Of a stretch of 64,000 nt of DNA, positions 8,656-16,190 are shown piece by piece; positions within the stretch are counted from its first letter, which is position 1, and every line of letters begins with the position of its first letter. The translations under genes were made by a program, and so were the position numbers. Origin of the DNA: Terrabacter tumescens (GTDB lineage Bacteria > Actinomycetota > Actinomycetes > Actinomycetales > Dermatophilaceae); assembly GCF_014646815.1 (NCBI RefSeq), contig NZ_BMNZ01000002.1, positions 62,001 through 126,000 of the forward strand. Direction: 5' to 3'. A model generated the notes under the pieces. That model ran no database searches and was not told where the DNA came from. It saw nothing but the letters and a program-made list of their open reading frames with translations.

Positions 8656-9798
8656 ATGCGCGATCATGGGTTCGTGCCCCACCACCACCATTCGTTCGAC
8701 CCGCTCGCGTCGCTCCGCGGCGCCGACGAGCCATCGCTCGACGTCTTCGTCTGGGGCACCGTCTTCCTCGACATGATCTTCGCGGGGCTGCCGAGCGCGC
8801 CCAAGCCGGGCACCGAGGTGTGGGCCGAGGGGCTCGCGTCGTGCCCGGGCGGCATCGCCAACCTCGCCGTCGCGACCCGCCGACTCGGGCTGCGCACGGG
8901 TCTCGCGGCGGCGTTCAGCGACGACGACTACGGCGACTTCTGCTGGCGCACGCTCGAGGAGCAGGAGGGCATCGACCTCGCCCGCAGCCGCCGGTTCGCC
9001 GACTGGCACAGCCCGGTCACGGTCTCGATGTCGGTCGACCGCGACCGCAGCATGGTCTCGCACGGCCACCCCTCGCCCGTGCCGGCAGCCGAGCTCATCG
9101 GGACTCCGCCGCGCTCGCGCGCGGTCATGGTGGACCTGGGTGAGGACGAGGTCTGGGGCGCGACCGGGCCGACGTGGGTCGACCGGGCCCGTGACGCCGG
9201 CGCGCTCGTCTTCGCCGACGTCGGCTGGGACCCCAAGGAGCAGTGGTCGCCGCACGTGCTCGAGCGGCTCGACCGGTGCGACGTCTTCATGCCCAACGCC
9301 GTCGAGGCCATGGCCTACACCGGCACCGGCTCGCCCGTCGAGGCCGTCTACGCGCTTGCCGACCGCGTGCCCGTCGCCATCGTCACCAACGGCGCCGACG
9401 GCGCGCTCGGCATCGACGCCCGCACCGGCGAGGAGGCGCGCGTCCCGTCGCTGCGCGTCCAGGAGGTCGACCCGACCGGGGCCGGCGACGTCTTCGGCGC
9501 GGCCCTGCTCGTCGGCACCCTCGCGGAGTGGCCGCTGGAGCAGCGGATGACCTTCGCCAGCCTCTGCGCCGGGCTCGCGCTGCAGCAGTACGGCGGCTCG
9601 CTCGCCGCTCCCGGCTGGGGCGACCTCGCCGACTGGTGGACGGCGCTCGTCTCGGACCGCAGCGCGGACGCCTACCACCGCTCGCTCCGGCGCCGGTTCG
9701 GCTTCCTCGACGACATCGTGCCGCGCGTGCCCGTCCTCGCCTGCCGCCGCGCGACCGCGACCATCGCCAGGCGCGCCGACGTGCAGGACCTCGACTGA
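8656..9798 (+). CDS. PfkB-family carbohydrate kinase
   Basis: A 380-residue ribokinase/PfkB-type kinase. It has an early glycine-rich substrate region (CPGGIANLAVATRRLGL) and the C-terminal signature DPTGAGDVFGAALLVG, which supplies the anion hole and catalytic Asp. The sugar is not identifiable. It is divergent from the GH4 gene, with paired repeats between, so joint control is likely. The N-terminus contains a natural His run (HHHH), and a GTG at 8674 is an alternative start. The C-terminal 35 residues extend beyond the usual kinase fold. Confidence 0.88.
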   Translation: MRDHGFVPHHHHSFDPLASLRGADEPSLDVFVWGTVFLDMIFAGLPSAPKPGTEVWAEGLASCPGGIANLAVATRRLGLRTGLAAAFSDDDYGDFCWRTLEEQEGIDLARSRRFADWHSPVTVSMSVDRDRSMVSHGHPSPVPAAELIGTPPRSRAVMVDLGEDEVWGATGPTWVDRARDAGALVFADVGWDPKEQWSPHVLERLDRCDVFMPNAVEAMAYTGTGSPVEAVYALADRVPVAIVTNGADGALGIDARTGEEARVPSLRVQEVDPTGAGDVFGAALLVGTLAEWPLEQRMTFASLCAGLALQQYGGSLAAPGWGDLADWWTALVSDRSADAYHRSLRRRFGFLDDIVPRVPVLACRRATATIARRADVQDLD

Positions 9799-9819
9799 CC
9801 CCGGCCGCGGCACGGGTTC

Positions 9820-10347
9820 TCAGGCCTGGCGCCTGCTGACCTCCCTGACGTCGCGGGGAGCGGAGACAACCCCGGAGGGCTGTCGCGTGAGGGCGAGCCC
9901 GACGCCCAGCAGCAGCCCCCACACCAGGAACAGGGGATCCCACAGCAGGACGTGCCCGGTCAGCGCCGTCCGGGAGGCGGCATCCGCAGGGCCCTGCACG
10001 ACGCCCAGCAGGGCCAGGCTCCCGACGACGACGTTTGCCGCGCCGTAGAGCACGAGGACCGTGGCCCCGACCCAGCTCAGGCCTCGCCAGAGGCGAGCTC
10101 GTGGCAGGCGTCCTCGAGTGGCGAGCAGCGGCACGATGCCGCCGGCCAGCTTGACGGCGAAGATGCCGACCAGCAGCACGCCGACGAGAACGGGGCTCTC
10201 GGCCCGCCATGCCGGCGCCCACGTGCCCAGCGAGTCCATGCCGAGCGTGCCGCCGACAGCCCAGTAGAGGCTGGGCACCGCGTGCAGGAAGGCCACTCCC
10301 GCCGCCGCAAGGAGGAGCCGCTCACCGGTCGTGTCGGGAATGTCCAC
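9820..10347 (-). CDS. DUF3995 membrane protein
   Basis: A 175-residue integral membrane protein with four hydrophobic helices. The N-terminal pattern FLHAVPSLYWAVGGTLGMDSLG is characteristic of DUF3995 proteins, whose function is unknown. The start is GTG at 10347. It is convergent with the kinase gene, and there is no operon partner. Confidence 0.75.
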   Translation of the reverse strand: MDIPDTTGERLLLAAAGVAFLHAVPSLYWAVGGTLGMDSLGTWAPAWRAESPVLVGVLLVGIFAVKLAGGIVPLLATRGRLPRARLWRGLSWVGATVLVLYGAANVVVGSLALLGVVQGPADAASRTALTGHVLLWDPLFLVWGLLLGVGLALTRQPSGVVSAPRDVREVSRRQA

Positions 10348-10426
10348 ACCTCGACGCTAGACGACGCGCGTCCGAGGGAGGGGGTCGGCGGCGGTGTCGT
10401 CCGGGGCGGGCGGGCACGATAGGGGC

Positions 10427-10792
10427 ATGACCGAGCTGCCGGAGGACGTCCGTGACCTCGTCGCCCTCGACCTGCGGGCCGCCCAGGTGCAGGACTGGTC
10501 GATCGCCGGCGACTCCTTCACGTGGACGCTGCTCACCGGGGACCCCGACCGGGGCCACGAGCTCGCGACCGTGACCTATGTCGGCGCGGTCGTGCTCCAC
10601 ACCAACCGCCGTGACCTCGACCGGGCCGTCGCTGCCGCCGCGGAGGTCGCGCGCGCCGAGGTCGTGCCCACCGGGGAGGGCGGCTTCGAGCACCGGGTCG
10701 TGCTCGCGCCCGACTACCCTCTCGTCGTGCGCTTCTGGAGCGTGGAGGTTCGTCGTATGCCGGCACCCGACCACCTGCGTCGCGTGCGCTGA
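10427..10792 (+). CDS. Hypothetical protein
   Basis: A 121-residue soluble protein with codon use like its neighbours. ATG at 10427 is preceded by AGGGGC. Alternating strand/helix text (FTWTLLTGDPD, ATVTYVGAVVLHTN) suggests a small alpha/beta fold. I recognise no family. It lies upstream of the cupin gene in the same direction, with 66 bp between. Confidence 0.6.
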   Translation: MTELPEDVRDLVALDLRAAQVQDWSIAGDSFTWTLLTGDPDRGHELATVTYVGAVVLHTNRRDLDRAVAAAAEVARAEVVPTGEGGFEHRVVLAPDYPLVVRFWSVEVRRMPAPDHLRRVR

Positions 10793-10858
10793 GCGCGGAG
10801 CCGGGTCCACGGCGCCAGAAGTCTGTCCCGCCGCTCGCGCGAGTGCCATGGTGGAGGC

Positions 10859-11191
10859 ATGGAGAAGTCGTCGTTGACCGCGCTCGCCCGCGAGCTGCTC
10901 GAGCACGCCACCCACGCCTCGAACGGTCGCAGTGCCGACACCGTCTACGGCGGCCACGAGCACGTGCTGCGCCAGACGGTCGTCGCGCTCGCAGCCGGAC
11001 AGGTCCTCGCCGAGCACGAGAACCCGGGCGAGGCCACGGTCCAGGTGATGCACGGGCGCGTGCGGATCAGCGCGGGCGAGCTCTCGTGGGAGGGCGCCCC
11101 GGGGGACCTGCTCGTCATGCCGCAGGCGCGCCACTCGCTCGAGGCGCTCGAGGACTCAGCCATCCTGCTGACCGTCGCCAAGCTGCCCTGA
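10859..11191 (+). CDS. Cupin-fold protein
   Basis: A 110-residue single-domain cupin. The pattern VALAAGQVLAEHENPGEATVQVMHGRVRI followed by APGDLLVMPQARHSLEALEDS covers both cupin motifs, although the first motif has one His and several Glu instead of the usual HxH. Cupins of this size may bind a small molecule or detoxify; no specific role is visible. The heptamer GGCATAC follows its stop directly (11203). Confidence 0.75.
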   Translation: MEKSSLTALARELLEHATHASNGRSADTVYGGHEHVLRQTVVALAAGQVLAEHENPGEATVQVMHGRVRISAGELSWEGAPGDLLVMPQARHSLEALEDSAILLTVAKLP

Positions 11192-11279
11192 CCGGGCCAC
11201 ACGGCATACGTCCTCTGCTCCGAGGACGGGAGTGCGGTGGATCTCCGCCACCAGGCGCCGGCAATCCACCGCGCCGGCG

Positions 11280-11738
11280 TCATGGCCGTGCGAGGCTGCG
11301 GACGAGCGTCCTGCCGTCGCCGAAGAACGGCAGCAGCATGGCGCCGTGCGCGAGGTAGCACCAGCACCACGCCGCCGGCACGCCCAGGGCCCAGAGCGCC
11401 ACGCCGACGAGGACGCACGCCCCCGGGCCCGCCAAGGCCACTGCAGCTGCACGGCTCGGCGTCATCTCGCCGACCGGCACGACGGATACCCGGAGCAGCG
11501 TGCGCTCGACGGCGATGTGCGTCACCCCCGGCGCCCCGCGCAGCGCGACGACGTGGGCGCCCTCGTGCAGCACGAAAGAGCCCACCACGCCGGGACCCGC
11601 GAGCAGGAACAGCCCCCACGACAGCTCGAGCGGCACCCCGTCGCCGGACCGCACGGCATAGGTCAGGGAGGCGGCCACGAGAACGCCGAGGAAGGCGAGC
11701 AGCGGCCACACCTGACCGACCACCGCCCGGGGGACCAC
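11280..11738 (-). CDS. M50-like membrane metallopeptidase of a peptide cassette
   Basis: A 152-residue membrane protein with about four hydrophobic helices. SFVLHEGAHVVAL near residue 58 carries HEGAH, an HExxH-type zinc motif inside a membrane segment, and LLPFFGDGRTL near the C-terminus resembles the second aspartate motif of site-2 proteases. It is the last gene of a minus-strand run with an ABC exporter and two small genes, so it may cut or resist a small peptide. The start is a GTG at 11738 without a clear ribosome site. Confidence 0.65.
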   Translation of the reverse strand: MVPRAVVGQVWPLLAFLGVLVAASLTYAVRSGDGVPLELSWGLFLLAGPGVVGSFVLHEGAHVVALRGAPGVTHIAVERTLLRVSVVPVGEMTPSRAAAVALAGPGACVLVGVALWALGVPAAWCWCYLAHGAMLLPFFGDGRTLVRSLARP

Positions 11739-11775
11739 CCACCACGACAGCTCGTGCCGCGCATGGAGGCGTGCC

Positions 11776-12096
11776 TCAGCTATGGGACCGCTCCGCGATC
11801 AGCTCGGCGCGGTACTGCTTGAGCGCGGCGAACGCGAGCTGGACCAGCACCATGAGCACCGCGAAGCCGAGGAAGACGAACACCAGCGGAACGGGGTTCG
11901 CGAGACCCATCTCGGCCCCGGTCACGCCCGGCCGGACCTCCTTGGTCTCGAAGAAGACCGAGCCGAAGAGCCCGAGGCGGCGCACCGACTCCTCACCGGT
12001 CGACAGCATGAGTGAGAGCAGCGTGGCCGCGGCGCTCACCAAGGTCAGCAGGGCGGCGCCGACCACCGTGTTGACGACCAACAGGGACTTCTTCAT
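11776..12096 (-). CDS. Small two-helix membrane protein
   Basis: A 106-residue protein. The ATG at 12096 has GAGGAG seven bases upstream. The N-terminus MKKSLLVVNTVVGAALL begins a transmembrane helix or signal, and a second helix lies at about residues 65-88. No family is recognised. Its first 104 bp overlap the end of the ABC permease frame, which is unusually long for an operon overlap. It may be an accessory or immunity component of the exporter; this is context only. Confidence 0.65.
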   Translation of the reverse strand: MKKSLLVVNTVVGAALLTLVSAAATLLSLMLSTGEESVRRLGLFGSVFFETKEVRPGVTGAEMGLANPVPLVFVFLGFAVLMVLVQLAFAALKQYRAELIAERSHS

Positions 12097-13510
12097 GACG
12101 TCTCCTCGACTCATCGATGCGAATGCCTTGAACGCTGTACCAGGACAGGAGGGCCAGGCTGGCGACGGCGACGACGCCGAGGACTGCCGGTGGGGCCTGC
12201 AGGATGCCGAGGGAGACACCGACCAGCGCCATCACTGCGGCCGTGACCGAGAGGCCGACGAAGACCGAGAAGGGGTTGTCGTTCTCGGCCGGGAAGATGA
12301 CCCCGATGCCGATCGCGACGACGGCACCGGCAGCCGAACCCACCAGCGCCAGAGGCACGCCCGACAGCTGCTCGGGATCGATCAGCCAGAGCAGTCCCGT
12401 CGCCGGCACCCCGCCCGCGACCACGAGGCCGACGGGTCCGCGGACGAGCCTCCCGTAGACGACCCACGCCGAGGACCGCGAGGCGACGAGCGCGCGGAGC
12501 GGTCCCGTCGCCGCGAACTGGTAGAGCCCGCCGATCGAGAGCAGGGACAGGGCCCACACCGGGTTAGCCAGACCCGAGAGGGCCAGCGCCGCGTAGAGCG
12601 CGGCCGCCACGGCCACGCCGAGCCAGGTCTGGGTGCTCCGCACGAGGCACAGGTCATAGGGGTCGAGGACCGCGCGCAGCCGACTCCCGGTGGGGACGTT
12701 GACGAACCGCGAGTGGCGCACGTGCTCGTTCGGGGTCAGCACGACGGCCAGGGCCACCAGCACGAGCAGCGCGGCAACGGCACAGAGCAGGGCCAGCGGC
12801 GAGCCGATCTCGCCGGACAGCCACGAGAGTGCGGTCACCCAGACGAAGGAGTCCCGGCCCGCGAGGTAGTTGTCCGACACGACTGCCGTGAGGTGCGAGA
12901 GCTGACCGGCATAGGTGAGAAGCAGGGCGAAGACGGCCAGGATCAGCAGGACGTTGCGGATGCGGCGCAGCCCGAGAGCCAGCGCGAGCCGGCCGAGCGC
13001 GAGGTACGCGACGGTCATGACGGCATACGTCAGCATCATCGGCAGCACGACGGACTCGAGCAGCCGGGGCACCACGGCCGGTCCCTGGAGCAGCAAGGCG
13101 GCACCGATGAGCGAGACGAAGCCGGCCGCCGCGACGACCGAGGCCATGACGGCCTCGTAGACGAGGAAGGCCAGGGTGCGTTCCCGGTTCGTCAGTGGCA
13201 GGTGGAAGCTGAGGTCGAGCAGGGCATCCGCGTTGAGGAAGAGCACCTTGACGAGCAGGAACGCCATCTGCGCCCAGAGCACCACCGAGACCGTCGACAG
13301 GTCGAAGAGCAGGCCCCACTGGTTCTCGTCGGCGACCATCGGGCGGAAGAACGCATACCCTCCGGCGACGCCCGCGAGCAGCAGCACGCCGAGGGTCACG
13401 AGGGCCAGCACACGCACCGTGGCCGAGCGGAGCACCCCGAGCCGCAGCACCTTCCGGCTGAAGAAGCGCAGCAGCATGCCGGCCAGCACGAACGAGTGGC
13501 CGAGCCTCAC
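11993..13510 (-). CDS. ABC exporter permease subunit (ABC-2-like)
   Basis: A 505-residue membrane protein with roughly 12 hydrophobic segments, of the large actinobacterial exporter permease type. The GTG start at 13510 overlaps the ATPase stop (GTGA), indicating translational coupling. The last 35 residues (from about HEEVPVGRQH) are polar and read through the start of the next gene in another frame. A single-base shift would end the protein at a TGA just before that gene, so either the overlap is real or there is a frameshift here. The likely role is export of a small peptide or lipid encoded in the same cassette. Confidence 0.8.
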   Translation of the reverse strand: MRLGHSFVLAGMLLRFFSRKVLRLGVLRSATVRVLALVTLGVLLLAGVAGGYAFFRPMVADENQWGLLFDLSTVSVVLWAQMAFLLVKVLFLNADALLDLSFHLPLTNRERTLAFLVYEAVMASVVAAAGFVSLIGAALLLQGPAVVPRLLESVVLPMMLTYAVMTVAYLALGRLALALGLRRIRNVLLILAVFALLLTYAGQLSHLTAVVSDNYLAGRDSFVWVTALSWLSGEIGSPLALLCAVAALLVLVALAVVLTPNEHVRHSRFVNVPTGSRLRAVLDPYDLCLVRSTQTWLGVAVAAALYAALALSGLANPVWALSLLSIGGLYQFAATGPLRALVASRSSAWVVYGRLVRGPVGLVVAGGVPATGLLWLIDPEQLSGVPLALVGSAAGAVVAIGIGVIFPAENDNPFSVFVGLSVTAAVMALVGVSLGILQAPPAVLGVVAVASLALLSWYSVQGIRIDESRRRHEEVPVGRQHGGRRRPADLGERRGHAALTHAVDR

Positions 13511-14229
13511 GACGCCCTCGAGTCCGAGTCGAGCCGGTCGAAGACGAGGTCGGCGAGGGAGCCGTGCTCCGCCACGAGGTCGGCCGTGGGCCCCGCCGCG
13601 ACGACCTCACCGAGGTCGAGGAAGACGATGCGGTCGGCCAGGCGCTCGAGGAGGGTGAAGTCGTGGGTGCACAGCAGGATGGCACGGCCCTCGGCGCGCA
13701 GCGCCCGGAGCTCACGCTCGGCGAGGTGCAGGGCCTCGACGTCGATCCCGTTGAGGGTCTCGTCGATGACGGTGAGGGAGCGCCGGAGCACGAGCGCCGA
13801 GACGAGCTGGGTCTTCTTGCGCATGCCGTGCGAGTAGTCCTCGATGAGGTCGTCGTAGCGCCCCTCCATCGAGAACCGGGCGAAGAGGGCCCGCGCCGCG
13901 TCGTCGTCGACGCGCACGCCGTAGAGCTTCGCGAGCGTCTGGACGTACTCGCGGCCCGTGAGGAACTGGGGCAGGTAGTCGTTGCTCGCGAGGTAGGCCG
14001 CCTCGGCCCGGGCGGCAGTGCTCGTATGCGGGTGGCCCCCCAGGGTGACCGTCCCCGACTGGCTGCGGAGCAGGTCGAGGACGTTCTTGATGAGGGTGGA
14101 CTTGCCGGACCCGTTGGGCCCGATGAGGCCGACGATCGTGCCCGCCTCGACCTGGAGGCTCACGTCGTCGAGCACGGGCGTCACGCCGTCGTAGGAGTAC
14201 GACAGGCCTGCCACGTCTAGGATGGTCAT
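13507..14229 (-). CDS. ABC transporter ATP-binding protein
   Basis: A 240-residue ATPase with Walker A LIGPNGSGKST, a Q-loop region, signature DYSHGMRKKTQLVSAL, Walker B LTVIDETLNGID and an H-loop (LLCTHD). The signature (YSHGM) is the exporter type found with ABC-2 permeases. The start ATG at 14229 gives MTILDVAGLSYSYDG; longer readings have no better start. It is separated from the 88-residue gene upstream by a strong hairpin and overlaps the permease by 4 bp. Confidence 0.92.
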   Translation of the reverse strand: MTILDVAGLSYSYDGVTPVLDDVSLQVEAGTIVGLIGPNGSGKSTLIKNVLDLLRSQSGTVTLGGHPHTSTAARAEAAYLASNDYLPQFLTGREYVQTLAKLYGVRVDDDAARALFARFSMEGRYDDLIEDYSHGMRKKTQLVSALVLRRSLTVIDETLNGIDVEALHLAERELRALRAEGRAILLCTHDFTLLERLADRIVFLDLGEVVAAGPTADLVAEHGSLADLVFDRLDSDSRAS

Positions 14230-14313
14230 GCGTGTGGTTCCTTCCTCGCCCTCCGAGCGAACCTGCGGCCGACCCTGCACCGTTGCTGCGGTCGGGCCGG
14301 CCACAGGTTCTAG

Positions 14314-14346
14314 GACGTCGGAGATCGTTGGCCGATCTCCGACGTC
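14314..14346 (-). terminator. Perfect 14-bp hairpin after the 88-residue gene
   Basis: GACGTCGGAGATCG (14314-14327) and its exact complement (14333-14346) flank a 5-base loop. It sits at the stop codon of the 88-residue gene and ahead of the exporter genes. It fits a terminator, a partial terminator or an mRNA-stabilising end that would let the small genes be expressed above the exporter. No T tract follows on either strand. Confidence 0.65.
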
Positions 14347-14611
14347 ACACGCACTCGAAGTAGACGCTGAGTCCGAAGTTGCGGAACGACCAGCGGCCGG
14401 TGAAGCGCTTGCCCTGCTTGACGACGCACCAGATCGCCATGCCGGTGATGAGGACGGCGCCGAGCGCCAGGATGACCGCGACGAACACGAGGAACCACGC
14501 GTCGTACCGCACGAGCGCGTCGTCGAACTTGGCGCGGGCCGCGGTCATGGCACGGGCCGACGACTCGTAGGTGCGGGTCGAGAGCGTGTCGTTGACGTGG
14601 GTCAGGGACAT
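14345..14611 (-). CDS. 88-residue single-helix membrane protein of a peptide cassette
   Basis: A small protein with a good ribosome site (GGAAGGAAG, eight bases before ATG 14611). Residues 1-37 are polar with many Ala/Arg/Thr, residues 38-64 form one transmembrane helix (WFLVFVAVILALGAVLITGM), and the tail KRFTGRWSFRNFGLSVYFEC is basic and aromatic. It is unlike any family I know. It lies between a 43-codon peptide gene and an ABC exporter, with hairpins on both sides. It could be a peptide precursor, an immunity protein or a membrane partner. Confidence 0.65.
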   Translation of the reverse strand: MSLTHVNDTLSTRTYESSARAMTAARAKFDDALVRYDAWFLVFVAVILALGAVLITGMAIWCVVKQGKRFTGRWSFRNFGLSVYFECV

Positions 14612-14708
14612 GGGTGCACTTCCTTCCACTGCTGTTCTGTGGCCGGCCACCGGGAGTCCGGGACCGTGTCGCGGTGCTGCGTGGTGCGACATGACCGACC
14701 GAACCAGC

Positions 14709-14772
14709 AGGGGCCGCGGTCGGACAATGGGGAGTCGGCCCCTGCGCCTGTCCCTTTCGTGCCGCGGCCCCT
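14709..14772 (-). terminator. Hairpin after the 43-codon gene
   Basis: AGGGGCCGCGG (14709-14719) pairs perfectly with CCGCGGCCCCT (14762-14772). The stem begins 10 bp after the stop of the 43-codon gene and encloses further short complementary segments. It is probably a terminator or attenuator between the peptide gene and the rest of the minus-strand run. Confidence 0.6.
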
Positions 14773-14782
14773 ACCTGCCAGC

Positions 14783-14914
14783 TCAGCGCCAGCAGTCGAT
14801 GCACGGAACGGCGGCCCGCGCCGTCGCGATGCCCTCCGAGCCCTCCGCGCGCTCCGCGGCGGACGGGAGCGAGATGCCGACGACGACGGCGACGGTGAGA
14901 ACGATCTTGCGCAT
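14783..14914 (-). CDS. Candidate secreted small peptide (43 codons) ending in a CxxC motif
   Basis: An open frame starts at ATG 14914, with AAGGGGAAGG eight bases before it, and ends at TGA 14783. The protein has a short signal-like N-terminus (MRKIVLTVAVVVGISLPSAA), an acidic then Ala-rich middle, and the C-terminus VPCIDCWR with two cysteines three residues apart. Cleavage after LPSAA or later at TARAA would release a peptide of about 10-23 residues. It is followed by a hairpin and then by membrane and exporter genes, and is divergent from a LuxR-type regulator. No homologue is known to me; coding status rests on the start site, context and signal-like text. Confidence 0.6.
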   Translation of the reverse strand: MRKIVLTVAVVVGISLPSAAERAEGSEGIATARAAVPCIDCWR

Positions 14915-15116
14915 GGTGGAGCCTTCCCCTTGACCGGTTGCGCACCCGGGACCCCGGGCGCACCGTCACCCTCGCAGAGCGCCGCCGCGGCGACAGGAGG
15001 CATTTGGTGCCATGGCATGAACTAGCCCCGTCGGACCCGTGACGCCTAGGGTGAGGGCGGGGACGAGGGCCCGCGAGGCCCCGTCCCTCGTGTGACGGCC
15101 AGGCGCAGGGGGACTC
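14915..15116. promoter_or_regulatory. Divergent promoter region with a 10-bp palindrome
   Basis: 202 bp lie between the 43-codon peptide gene and the divergent regulator. TGCCATGGCA at 15008-15017 is a perfect palindrome in a less GC-rich patch and is a candidate operator for the regulator encoded next door. No confident -10/-35 pair was seen. Confidence 0.4.
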
Positions 15117-16157
15117 GTGGACGACAGGGTGTGGGGCATCGACGCAACCGGCGAGACCGGGCTCGCCCCGACCTCGCTGGTGTCACCGTTGGAGCTGGCC
15201 GCGTACGAGCACCTCGCGTTCACGCCCGACTGGACGCCCGAGACGCTCGCCGGCGCACTCGGCGACTGCGCGGTCGACGAGGTCCCGCCGCTGCTCGAGC
15301 GACTGCGGGCGCACGGCCTCGTGCGGCCGTCCCAGCAGGACGCCGACCGCATCGTCGCCGTCTCGCCCGTCGTCGGCCTGGGGCGCCTCGCGGGCGACGC
15401 CGAGCAGGGGCTGCTCGAGCAGAGCCAGTACGTGCAGCGGCTGCGGCTGCTCACCAACTCCTTGAGCGAGCGCTACGCCCAGCTGCGGGCGGACCGCGCG
15501 CAGGACTCCGAGTCCGAGGTCGTCTCCGGGCGCGATGCCGCCGTCGTGCGGGTGGGCGAGCTCCTCCGCGACTGCACCGAGTCCGTCGACTCCGTCGTCG
15601 CCGCGGCACCGACGCCCCAGGCCCTCGAGCAGGCCCGGGTCGGTGACGCCGGGCTGCTCGCCCGCGGCGTGCGGGTGCGGGCGATCTACCAGGAGGGCCA
15701 TCCGCGCCAGTCACGCGCCCTGCAGGAGCACCTGCGCTGGCTCTCGGAGCACGGCGCCCACGTCCGCCTGGCCGGCATCACACCGGTCCGGCTCATGGTC
15801 TTCGACGGCACGGTCGCGGCCGTCGCGCTCGACCCGGGCCAGCCCGGATCCGGAGCGCTGGTGCTGCGCAGCCCGGGCGCCGTCCACGCCATGACGGCCC
15901 TCTTCGACCTGCTGTGGGACTCCGCGCGACCGGCCGGCACGGCGCCGACGGCGGGCGCGCAGGAACAGCCGCTCACCGAGCTCGAGACAGCCGTCGTCCG
16001 GCTGCTGGCCCGGGGCAACAAGGACGAGGCGATCAGCCGCCGCACCGGGGTCTCGGTGCGGTCGGTCCGCCGCATCATCGCCGGCCTCATGGACACCATG
16101 AACGCCGCCAGCCGCTTCGAGCTGGGCCTGCGCTGCCGGGACCGCGGCCTCGTCTGA
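15117..16157 (+). CDS. LuxR/TrmB-like transcriptional regulator of the peptide cassette
   Basis: A 346-residue regulator starting at GTG 15117 after CAGGGGGA. The N-terminal 75 residues resemble a TrmB-like winged helix (LSPLE-type start, PPLLERLRAHGLVRPS). The middle (about 130-270) is a PLD-like/TrmB-C ligand domain (RVRAIYQEGHPRQSR, RLMVFDGTVAAVAL). The C-terminal 65 residues are a LuxR helix-turn-helix (LTELETAVVRLLARG, ISRRTGVSVRSVRRIIAGLM). It is divergent from the peptide/exporter genes, so it is the obvious candidate controller, possibly sensing the peptide. Confidence 0.85.
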   Translation: MDDRVWGIDATGETGLAPTSLVSPLELAAYEHLAFTPDWTPETLAGALGDCAVDEVPPLLERLRAHGLVRPSQQDADRIVAVSPVVGLGRLAGDAEQGLLEQSQYVQRLRLLTNSLSERYAQLRADRAQDSESEVVSGRDAAVVRVGELLRDCTESVDSVVAAAPTPQALEQARVGDAGLLARGVRVRAIYQEGHPRQSRALQEHLRWLSEHGAHVRLAGITPVRLMVFDGTVAAVALDPGQPGSGALVLRSPGAVHAMTALFDLLWDSARPAGTAPTAGAQEQPLTELETAVVRLLARGNKDEAISRRTGVSVRSVRRIIAGLMDTMNAASRFELGLRCRDRGLV

Positions 16158-16190
16158 GACGCGGCCACACGGCATACGCCCTCGGTGGGC

